Positions 15,084 through 25,067 of a stretch of 64,000 bases of DNA are shown piece by piece. The DNA is from Salvelinus alpinus (Eukaryota; Chordata; Actinopteri; Salmoniformes; Salmonidae): positions 89,857,817-89,921,816 of the forward strand of contig NC_092091.1 of assembly GCF_045679555.1 (NCBI RefSeq), given 5' to 3'. The notes beneath the pieces were generated by a model, which was given only the letters and a program-made list of their open reading frames with translations, had not been told where the DNA came from and ran no database searches. Within the stretch, counting starts at the first letter, position 1. Each line of letters starts with the position of its first letter. The position numbers were made by a program, and so were the translations under genes.

Positions 15084-16611
15084 TAGTTCACAGATAGTTT
15101 GTTAACTAGTTAACATTTCACACAGATTGCCAGGTCCAGTAAGCAACTAAGCGATATAACTTGAGGAACTGTATTTTACTACTGTAAAATGTATTATTAG
15201 CTAACTAACGTTAGCTACAGTGCAGGCTAACTGAAATGAGCTAACGTAAACTCACCCCATTCCGTACAAATGTGCGTAACCGCGACATTCAAACGAGGCT
15301 ACAAAGAAAACTAATGGGACTGTAGCGACAGTGTTGACTTCAAAATCGGGGGTGTGAACTAGGTTTCTATTCAAGCTTTGATCGACATGGTAATGGCTCT
15401 ATAGTATTGGAGAAAAGTTGAAAAAACTGACCCTCCGTTACATCTTGACGTGTCATGTCGTAACGTACAGCACGCATAAAGCAACTATTTCTGTCTTACA
15501 ATCTCTCTCCACCAGGTGTAGCACTTCTCTCATCGTTTAAAAACAAGAAATGGACAGTGACGGGGGTAAGGGGATACCTAGTCATTTTTTTCGTCATCAT
15601 TGCATATGATCATCATTCTCAAAGCCGCTGTTTACTTCTAACATCACTTTAGCACCACCCTAAAAACCCGATTCAAATTCGACACAAACGTTCAAATGTA
15701 ATGTAATGACACATTATATAAACTCTTTATAGTGTTTTATTTACATTTTAGAGGCGATAAGGTGATAAGTTGGACAGATCGAGTGAAAAAAGCAATTTTC
15801 CCACTCGACATCTGTCCTTCTCACCATCACGCATTAGTTTTGCTTCCCCACCCGCCATTTTTAAAAAGACCCGACGGGGCTCATTGCCTGCTTGAATTTT
15901 GCAGAAACGGGCAGTGTTTAGGGCATGTAATTGATTTTGTTGGAAAGGGGAGAAATTGTGCTTTACAATGTATTGACATTACAGTTGATCTGGAAGTATT
16001 ACGTTTTTGGGGAGCTAAAATAAGGGCAATTGTACGGACCAAGGCGATGTACGAGTTTACGTTAACTTGAGGAACTGCAAGGAGTTGTACCAGTACTATA
16101 GCGCATTGGTTAGGTTACTAACCTTAGCTCATCTGACGTTGTAATGTTAGCTAGCTAGCTATCTGACTTTGTTATCCAGCTAATTTTCAAACAATAAACT
16201 AAATGATTTGATCAGTTAAGTTGGCTAATGTTGCTCAACATTTCTCTGGCTAGCTAACAGAGAAATTCGATCCAGCTACTATAGCAATATACTTAACAAC
16301 GCTAACAATAACGTTACTTGTTCCATCACACTTTCTCCCTCACCTCAAACTTTCCAAATGCCAGTTGTTTTTCGGTTACAGGTACTCTCCTCACCCCGGT
16401 CTCTGTGGTCAGGCTTCTCACCTACCTCTCCGTTACCGTTCAGGGCGACTCGCTGCTGTAAATTAACAGCCCAACTGCCTTTCCACTCTCCCGCTCTTTC
16501 CAGAGCACGCGCTGATGCTGTAACTAGCACGTTGGCTCTTCTCTCTTCAGTTTCGTGCTGCGTTCTGTTGTTATGGGAACGATTGGCTGAGCCTTGAATA
16601 CAGACAGTATT

Positions 16612-16812
16612 GCTGCAAACTCGCATCACTCGTTCGTTTACAAAACTTGCATCACTCGTTCGTTTATAAAATGCGCATCACTGTTCGTTTATAAAAGGCG
16701 CATCACTCGTTCGTTTATAAAACGTTCATTTACAAAACTTGCATCACTCGTTCGTTTACAAAACTTGCATCACTCGTTCGTTTATAAAACGCGCATCACT
16801 CATTTGTTTACA
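16612..16812. repeat. About 26-bp minisatellite
   Basis: Around eight degenerate copies of GCATCACTCGTTCGTTTACA followed by AAACTT or AAACG, within the nested element and just before a run of 15 or so C (about 16842-16857). Confidence 0.85.
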
Positions 16813-17334
16813 GCCAAGAGGGATCCGAAGCCCCCCCCCCCCCCCCCAAACTTTTCTCATCGGATCTAAAAGATTCAGGTTGGTCACCTATTTTGGATTC
16901 AAAACAGCTAATTTCGCCGAAAGGTGACTAGTTTGCATCCCTGCAGTGGGTGGGCCTGGCTGCCAAGTGGGTGGCTGCACCGTCATGTGAAATCCATAGA
17001 TTAGGGCCTAATGAATTTATTTAAATTGACTGATAAACTGTAACTCAGTAAAATCTTTGAAATTGTTAACATGTTGCGTTTATAGTTTTGTTCAGTATAA
17101 GAACAAATACACTGTCTTACATGTGAAATATGAACTGCAGGGTGGAAACATGCTCCAACATAATTTTTTGGAGTTATGTCGTATATAGTGTTGTGTTTTC
17201 AACCGGTTTATCAGGAATATTAGCTAGTCTATAGATCTATCCATCTGGGCACCCGCCCCCATGTTGTATTGTTTTAGAGGGATGAAGTATTGATCTGTTG
17301 TGGTGAAGAACAGAATCACAGTACTTGACCCTCT

Positions 17335-17630
17335 CTCACCCCAGATCCCAGGTCCAAACCCCAGATCCCAGGTCCAAACCCCAGATCCCAGATCCCAGAC
17401 ACAGATCCCAGGTCCAGACCCCAGACCCCAGGTCGAGATCCCAGACACCAGGTCCAGACCCCAGGTCCAGATCCCAGACACCAGGTCCAGACCCCAGATC
17501 CCAGACCCCAGGTCCAGATCTCAGACCACAGGTCCAGATCCCAGGTCCAGACCCCAGACACCAGGTCCAGACACCAGGTCCAGATCCCAGACCCCAGGTC
17601 CAGGTCCAGACCCTAGACACCAGGTCACAT
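17335..17630. repeat. CCAGATCCCAGGTCCAGACC minisatellite
   Basis: A degenerate array of AGATCCC, AGACCCC, AGGTCC and AGACACC blocks with a period near 14-20 bp. Open frames in it on both strands are compositional. Confidence 0.92.
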
Positions 17631-17734
17631 AACTAGTCTATTCCATAGTATGCATTCTATTTGTATGCTTGTTGTGACTGACTGTATGCATCAGTCATCA
17701 GATTATATATTATTTTATCAATGTAATAACATTC

Positions 17735-18270
17735 TCAAGGATGTTACAGAGATAGACTAGAGAGGATGTTACAGAGATAGACTAGAGAGGATGTTACACA
17801 GATAGACTAGAGAGGATGTTACAGAGATAGACTAGAGAGGATGTTACACAGATAGACTAGAGAGGATGCTACACAGATAGACTAGAGAGGATGTTACACA
17901 GATAGACTAGAGAGGATGTTACATAGATAGACTAGAGAGGATGTTACACAGATAGACTAGAGAGGATGTTACACAGATAGACTAGAGAGGATGTTACACA
18001 GATAGACTAGAGAGGATGTTACAGATATAGACTAGAGAGGATGTTACACAGATAGACTAGAGAGGATGCTACACAGATAGACTAGAGAGGATGTTACATA
18101 GATAGACTAGAGAGGATGTTACACAGATAGACTAGAGAGGATGTTACACAGATAGACTAGAGAGGATGTTACACAGATAGACTAGAGAGGATGTTACACA
18201 GATAGACTAGAGAGGATGTTACACAGATAGACTAGAGAGGATGTTACACAGATAGACTAGAGAGGATGTT
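17735..18270. repeat. 25-bp minisatellite, about 21 copies
   Basis: The unit TAGACTAGAGAGGATGTTAC ACAGA has ACAGA, AGAGA and ATAGA variants. It is followed by a short CT-rich tract (18271-18340). Confidence 0.95.
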
Positions 18271-18340
18271 ACTCTCTCCCCTTCTGTCTCTTTCTCTTCC
18301 CTCTCTCTCTCCCTCTCCCCCCCTCTCTACCTCTCTCTGA

Positions 18341-18740
18341 GGAGTTGGTTAGACATACACCATGTCCATGTGGAACTTCACCATACTGTTCTTTCAGCTG
18401 GGCGGACGCAATTTAAATCCTCAGACAAGATACTTCCCATGACCTCTGTGCTGATTGACTGTCTGTGTGTCTGGGACCGGCTGGAAGCGGCTGTGGTACA
18501 GTAGGCTATTCCCAGAGTGACTATCAGTCAGCTATTTATGGGAGATCGACACGGACTGTCTACGGATTTATAAGATGCAATGCATGATGATGAATGGACA
18601 TTTATGGGGATGTTTTTACCTCAGAAAAAGGCGGTAGTTGATAAAAATATGTTAAGTTATTAAACACAATATATAAATTAGAACACAATGTGTGATATCT
18701 GTTACTGTTTTATCAGTTCCATCATCAGTAACCACCAGTT
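18341..18740. other. Unassigned intergenic sequence
   Basis: Mixed-composition single-copy sequence between two arrays. No open frame, RNA gene or known repeat was recognised. Confidence 0.4.
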
Positions 18741-20670
18741 GTCATATCAAGTATTACTGTCAGGTTATATTATCTCCATCAGTATTACTGTCAGGTTATA
18801 TTATCTCCATCATCAGTATTACTGTCAGGTTATATTATCTCTATCATCAGTATTACTGTCAGGTTATATTATCTCCATTATCAGTATTACTGTCAGGTTA
18901 TATTATCTCCATCATCAGTATTACTGTCAGGTTATATTATCTCCATCATCAGTATTACTGTCCTGTTATATTATCTCCATCATCAGTATTACTGTCAGGT
19001 TATATTATCTCCATCATCAGTATTACTGTCAGGGTATATTATCTCCATCATCAGTATTACTGTCAGGTTATATTATCTCCATCATCAGTATTACTGTCAG
19101 GTTATATTATCTCCATCATCAGTATTACTGTCAGGTTATATTATCTCCATCATCAGTATTACTGTCAGGTTATATTATCTCATCAGTATTACTGTCAGGT
19201 TATATTATCTCCATCATCAGTATTACTACCAGGTTATATTATTTCCATCATCAGTATTACTACCAGGTTATATTATCTCCATCATCAGTATTACTGTCAG
19301 GTTATATTATCTCCATCATCAGTATTACTGTCAGGTTATATTATCTCCATCATCAGTATTACTGTCAGGTTATATTATCTCCATCATCAGTATTACTGTC
19401 AGGTTATATTATCTCCCTTATCAGTATTACTGTCAGGTTATATTATCTCCATCATCAGTATTACTGTCAGGTTATATTATCTCCATCATTAGTATTACTG
19501 TCAGGTTATATTATCTCCATCATCAGTATTACTGTCAGGTTATATTATCTCCATCATCAGTATTACTGTCAGGTTATATTATCTCCATCATCAGTATTAC
19601 TGTCAGGTTATATTATCTCCATCATCAGTATTACTGTCAGGTTATATTATCTCCCTTATCAGTATTACTGTCAGGTTATATTATCTCCATCATCAGTATT
19701 ACTGTCAGGTTATATTATCTCCATCATCAGTATTACTGTCAGGTTATATTATCTCCATCATCAGTATTACTGTCAGGTTATATTATCTCCATCATCAGTA
19801 TTACTGTCAGGTTATATTATCTCCCGTATCAGTATTACTGTCAGGTTATATTATCTCCATCATCAGTATTACTGTCAGGTTATATTATCTCCATCATCAG
19901 TATTACTGTCAGGTTATATTATCTCCATCAGCAGTATTACTGTCAGGTTATATTATCTCCATTATCAGTATTACTGTCAGGTTATATTATCTCCATCATC
20001 AGTATTACTGTCAGGTTATATTATCTCTATCATCAGTATTACTGTCAGGTTATATTATCCCCATCATCAGTATTACTGTCAGGTTATATTATCTCCATCG
20101 TCAGTATTACTGTCAGGTTATATTATCTCCATCATCAGTATTACTGTCAGGTTATATTATCTCCCGTATCAGTATTACTGTCAGGTTATATTATCTCCAT
20201 CAGCAGTATTACTGTCAGGTTATATTATCTCCATCATCAGTATTACTGTCAGGTTATATTATCTCCATCATCAGTATTACTGTCAGGTTATATTATCTCA
20301 TCAGTATTACTGTCAGGTTATATTATCTCCATCATCAGTATTACTGTCAGGTTATATTATCTCCATCATCAGTATTACTGTCAGGTTATATTATCTCCAT
20401 CAGTATTACTGTCAGGTTATATTATCTCCATCATCAGTATTACTGTCAGGTTATATTATCTCCATCATCAGTATTACTGTCAGGTTATATTATCTCCATC
20501 ATCAGTATTACTGTCAGGTTATATTATCTCCATCATCAGTATTACTGTCAGGTTATATTATCTCCATCATCAGTATTACTGTCAGGTTATATTATCTCCA
20601 TCATCAGTATTACTGTCAGGTTATATTATCTCCATCATCAGTATTACTGTCAGGTTATATTATCTCGTCA
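18741..20670. repeat. 34-bp minisatellite, about 57 copies
   Basis: The unit is ATCAGTATTACTGTCAGGTT followed by ATATTATCTCCATC, with a few 30- or 31-bp copies lacking CATC. The unit contains no stop in two + strand frames, so a spurious 711-codon frame spans the array. Confidence 0.97.
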
Positions 20671-22425
20671 TCGGTAACTACCAGTTGCTCCCAATACTCC
20701 AGACCAGTACCACCCCCTCCCGTCCTCCCCAAACATACACACACCTACCTCCTTTTAAGTCTCTCTTCAGCAGCTGGTAGTGAGTGGTCTTTCCTTTGTT
20801 TACAGTGCTTACTGCTAACCTAACCATGGGATCGGACTGAACGTAATCGGGTCCGCATTTATGAACTGTAAGCAATTTTAAACACTTTTTAAAAACTAAA
20901 TAGCCAGCTAGTTACATAGCCACGGTGAACTTCTCCATATGGATTTAAGTTTTTCAATTTATGGCTAACAAATGCATTGGCCAGGTGGTGGATTGAGGAA
21001 ATTGAGCAGAGAAAAAACAAAACGTTTAAGTTAACGTTATAGCTATTATATTTAGTTAGTTAATTAGCTACACGCATTGTATATTACTAGATGTAAACAA
21101 CATAGATTAGCAGAATTAGCCATCTGGCTAGCGAATAAACTAGGCTGAACCGGTAGCTAACCATGACAACTGCACCGTTACACTTTAGCCAGCTGTTCTC
21201 ATCGCCTTGGAAAACAATGTATAGCTTTCTTCCTCTGTATCGTCTGCAAACACATTCCGGAGAATGTCACGGTCTTGTGTAGTCTTTACTATAATTGTGT
21301 GTGAAAGATATAACCTTTGGGTGAATGTCATTTTCTTATTAACATTTGATTTGAATTCGGCCACCTGTAGCATACTATACTTTTGTTGCTAGCCGATTCT
21401 CAATCAAACTTTAATCATTCTAGATAGTTTTTTTTTGTACATTCGGCAAACAGTTCTGACTATAATTGACAGCCATGTAAACCAATGACAGGACAGAAAA
21501 GTTTCGTGTACACTATCGTTGACATGGTTACTCGTTGACATTACAAGATTCTGAAAAACGGAGGCGGGTCAGTAGTTAAGCACGGGTGGATGCACTTTCT
21601 AGGTGTATGGATTTTTGACCAGCAATTTACGGACAATAATTACAAAGTTTGTAAACTATCTTTATATTCATTATAAACACAAAGACTGAAGCCTAAATTA
21701 CGACAGTGCAGTGCTAGTGATACAATTAACAACTTGTAATTTTTCGTTATCATCTTAGTTTGTTAGATACGCTTGCTATGGCTACCTAGCTAGCTACTGT
21801 AGTCAGCTAACGTTAACTAAGTTAGCTCTGTATTCTCGTCCTCTCATGCAAACAAGCTGCTAAGCTTCGCTAGGTCTCTCTTTGACTAAGTTTAGCTCAC
21901 TTGTACGTTTATCAGCAGTTAGCAAACATAGGTAGTTAGCTAGAGGGTGAGGACAGGAGGCTCTCTTGTTGCTACGCAACTGTATGACCTCCTGTCTTCA
22001 ACACCTGTGGAAAGGTGAGTCGCGAGTTACCGCCCTCGGTTTTGAAATCATCCTTCCCATTGGACAATGCAATGCGTCTTCTAACCCCACCCACGGGCAG
22101 GTGTGGTTTTGTGCCAGTGGTTGAGGTGCATTCGTTCACCAAGGGGTGTTGTAGAACGCAGTATTCCTTCCTTGGCATTGCGTTTAAAATTACTTTGGTG
22201 TTTATTTATCTCATAGTTATTTCCTTTATATGACTTCTTGATGGAGTGTACACTTGGGAACCTTCTCTTCTTTCCTGCATGGCTGTAAGACAGTGCTTCC
22301 CAAACGTCTCGTTGAGTTCCCCCAACCGTTCAACTTATTTGATGTATTACAGTGCTATTCTACTGGTCAACTAAGCACCAAGACCTTCATTGGTAAAAAT
22401 ACACTGCAACACATCCAATTATTGT
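20671..22425. other. Upstream region of RGS12
   Basis: Non-repetitive sequence with GTTAGCTAGCTAAC-type motifs. A candidate first exon ends at 22014, where AAAG is followed by the strong donor GTGAGT. No TATA box is obvious. It is the most likely location of the RGS12 promoter, but the sequence alone does not fix a start site. Confidence 0.35.
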
Positions 22426-22426
22426 G

Positions 22427-22747
22427 GAAGAGCTGGGGGGTACTCAAGGAGAGGTTAGGGAAACACTGCTACCAACCCCAATGGAACTGTGGAAGAGCTG
22501 GGGGTACTCAATGAGAGGTTAGGGAAACACTGCTACCAACCCCAATGGTACTGTGGAAGAGCTGGGGGTACTCAAGGAGAGGTTAGGGAAACACTGCTAC
22601 CAACCCCAATGGTACTGTGGAAGAGCTGGGGGTACTCAAGGAGAGGTTAGGGAAACACTGCTACCAACCCCAATGGTACTGTGGAAGAGCTGGGGGTACT
22701 CAAGGAGAGGTTAGGGAAACACTGCTACCAACCCCAATGGTACTGTG
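22427..22747. repeat. 64-bp minisatellite, five copies
   Basis: The unit runs from GGAAGAGCTGGGGGTACTCA to CCCAATGGTACTGT. Copies are nearly identical. Confidence 0.93.
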
Positions 22748-22882
22748 CTGACTCAGATGTGTTCCTTTCAGGCATGTGACTTTGATTGGTGTTATATTGT
22801 CTCCTGTCCTCTGTGTGTTGTATTGGCTACCATCACTCACAATGAGTCCTTGGTGCTGTTTGTCCCTCCTGTCTCTCCGTAG

Positions 22883-23263
22883 GTGACCTCTGCCTGACCT
22901 GTGACAAGTCACATCATCCTCAGAGAGTGGCACCAGCATGGCAGGGCTGGCGTTGGAGTGGCGGGGCTGACGTCATGCTCTCACCCTCCTGACACATTTT
23001 TAGAAAGCCCTAAATACTAGAAGGAGAGACGGAGGAAAAGCCTTAGAGGGAGACAGACAGTCCTTGACAGTGGAACGAGAGAGAGGATAGAGAAGAAGGG
23101 AGGAGAGGAGAGACATTAAGCCTCATCAAAAGAAACAACAGTTCTCTTTCACAATAAATCTCATTGACTTACCATGCCAGCAAAGCTCATTGAATGGAAT
23201 TGAGACCACAAAACTCACATCAGTCTTTTCAACCTCTCTCCTCTTCCCTGGTTGTTGTTCTAG
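22883..23263 (+). other. Possible RGS12 5'UTR exon and intron region
   Basis: A good acceptor context (CTGTCTCTCCGTAG) at 22882 suggests an exon starting at 22883. It has a short upstream frame starting at ATGGCAGGG (22937). No clear donor was found. A second strong acceptor, GTTGTTGTTCTAG, ends at 23263 and probably opens the exon that carries the RGS12 start codon. Confidence 0.3.
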
Positions 23264-23286
23264 GCCCACATTACAATATGTTCTCA

Positions 23287-23830
23287 GTCAACTTACCTGG
23301 TAACATAAGGGTTGGATAAATAACACCAGTCAACTTACCTGGTAACATAAGGGTTAGATAAATAACACCAGTCAACTTACCTGGTAACATAAGGGTTGGA
23401 TAAATAACACCAGTCAACGTAACTGGTAACATAAGGGTTGGATAAATAACACCAGTCAACTTACCTGGTAACATAAGGGTTGGATAAATAACATCAGTCA
23501 ACTTACCTGGTAACATAAGGGTTGGATAAATAACACCAGTCAACTTACCTGGTAACATAAGGGTTGGATAAATAACATCAGTCAAGTTACCTGGTAACAT
23601 AAGGGTTAGATAAATAACACCAGTCAACTTACCTGGTAACATAAGGGTTGGATAAATAAGACCAGTCAACGTACCTGGTAACATAAGGGTTGGATAAATA
23701 ACACCAGTCAACTTACCTGGTAACATAAGGGTTGGATAAATAACATCAGTCAACTTACCTGGTAACATAAGGGTTGGATAAATAACATCAGTCAAGTTAC
23801 CTGATAACATAAGGGTTGGATAAATTACAT
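23287..23830. repeat. 42-bp minisatellite, 13 copies, just upstream of the RGS12 start
   Basis: The unit is GTCAACTTACCTGGTAACAT followed by AAGGGTTGGATAAATAACACCA. If the acceptor at 23263 is used, the array is in the 5'UTR. The unit contains no ATG, so it adds no upstream starts. A short frame begins at ATGTTCTCAGTC (23279) before the array and stops in the first unit. Confidence 0.93.
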
Positions 23831-23859
23831 TGAATAACAGAACAACAAGAGTCAAAACA

Positions 23860-24562
23860 ATGTTCAGACAGACGGACACCTCGTCCAAGAGACGTCATGG
23901 AGGACATGGGGGTCTCACAACCTTACCCTCGCCTCCTCACCCCCACCAGGGTGGGCGTATCCGGGGGGTGGAGGTGGCCCGCGGGAGGTCAGGGTATGGG
24001 TTCACCCTCTCTGGCCAGGGCCCCTGTGTCCTCAACTGCATTCTAAAAGGAAGTCCGGCGGACTACGTGGGTCTCCGCTCCGGTGACCACATCCTGTCGG
24101 TGAACGACATAAACGTCTCCAAGGCTTCGCACGAGGACGTCGTCAAGCTGATTGGCCGATGCACGGGGGTTCTGCACCTGGTCGTCGCCGAGGGAGACCG
24201 GGGAGGCCGTCGTCACGGACACGGTGGTACCAACCGCAACCGTCGCCACGGAAACAATTCAGGAAGTCCAGCCGGAGGAGCGGCAGCCGCCGCGGACTCG
24301 TGCTCCAGCGACGAGGAGTTGTGTGGTTTCCATAACAACAGCAGCGGCGGCGGAAACAACAAAAACGTGAAGCCGGGTTCTCGTGGTAACGGCGCCGCCG
24401 GCGGCGGTGGAGGAGGAGGAGGTGGTTGGTTCAAGCCCAAGCTGGACTCTAAGACCCTGGGTATTAACAGGGCAGAGAGGGTGGTGGCGGAGATGCAGTC
24501 TGGAGGAATATTCAACATGATCTTTGACAACTCTTCACACTCCTCCAGCAGCTCAGAGAAAG
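23860..24562 (+). CDS. rgs12: RGS12 coding exon 1 (PDZ domain)
   Basis: It encodes the start Met, the PDZ domain, an Asn/Gly/Ala-rich insertion of about 80 residues not typical of mammals (with a run of nine Gly), and [16 protein letters not shown]. It ends GAGAAAG before donor GTAGCC, which is a weak match. It leaves a single base of an Asp codon. Confidence 0.9.
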
Positions 24563-25015
24563 GTAGCCATCTACCTGTTCTAATGTAGCAGGGGTTTTTA
24601 ATATACTGCATCACATCACATTTTGGGCTGGTTTCCCGGACACAGTTTAATGGAGATTCTCAATTGAAAATGCTTTTTTGTTCAGGACTAACTCGGCTTA
24701 ATCTGTGTCTGGTAAACTGGCCTTTTATGTGTGTTTCTGCATAATGTACCACCATGCTCAAATAAACTAACCCTAAACCTAATCCTAAAGACAGGGTCAT
24801 CGCTCCTCCTCCTCCTCCCCGTGTCTCCTCTTCCTCGTCTGCGTCGGCCAAGCCTGCGAGGCCCCTGTCAGAGCCAGAGTTCCCCCCGTACCATAAGGGC
24901 CGGGGCCGTTCCCACAGCAACCCCAACCTGCTCTCTGAGGAGGAGATGGACAGGGTTCTAATGGCCGACGACTCAGTGTTCCTGGACGGGCTCCATCTGC
25001 AGGAGGCAGAGCTCC

Positions 25016-25067
<52 letters not shown>

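Larger units (their letters stand above)
14199..16943. mobile_element. Nested DNA element with CAGGGATGCAAACT inverted termini
   Basis: The left terminus CAGGGATGCAAACTGGT matches the reverse strand of the right terminus (CAGGGATGCAAACTAGT). CAGTGG flanks both ends (14193-14198 and 16944-16949). Joining the flanks at one CAGTGG gives CTCCCCAGTGGGTGGGCC, continuous with the host Tc1 element. The termini resemble hAT ends, but a six-base duplication is short for hAT, so the superfamily is left open. No transposase was recognised inside. Confidence 0.75.
13690..17099. mobile_element. Tc1/mariner-like element, non-coding, split by a second element
   Basis: The left end TATACTGAACAAAAATATAA and the right end, which reads TATACTGAACAAAACTATAA on the reverse strand, are terminal inverted repeats. 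Recognisable Tc1-type sequence follows on the left (ATGTCTCATGTTTTGAGGG, GCAATTGGCATGCTGACTGC). On the right is AATCCATAGATTAGGGCCTA near the terminus. The transposase is reduced to its first codons, so this is a non-autonomous copy. The span of 3.4 kb is explained by the nested insert at 14199-16943. Confidence 0.85.

Noticed and set aside
18688..20823. 711-codon open frame on the + strand
   Set aside because: It is made entirely of the 34-bp minisatellite read in rotating frames. The peptide is a 34-residue periodic artefact with no domain.
23830..23859. Start of RGS12 at TTG 30 nt before the chosen ATG
   Set aside because: TTG is not a plausible start in vertebrates here, and ATG at 23860 gives the conserved MFR start.
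24781..24800. RGS12 exon 2 starting after ACAG at 24794
   Set aside because: That acceptor gives the wrong phase. The AAAG acceptor at 24790 restores the frame to [10 protein letters not shown], although its context is weaker.
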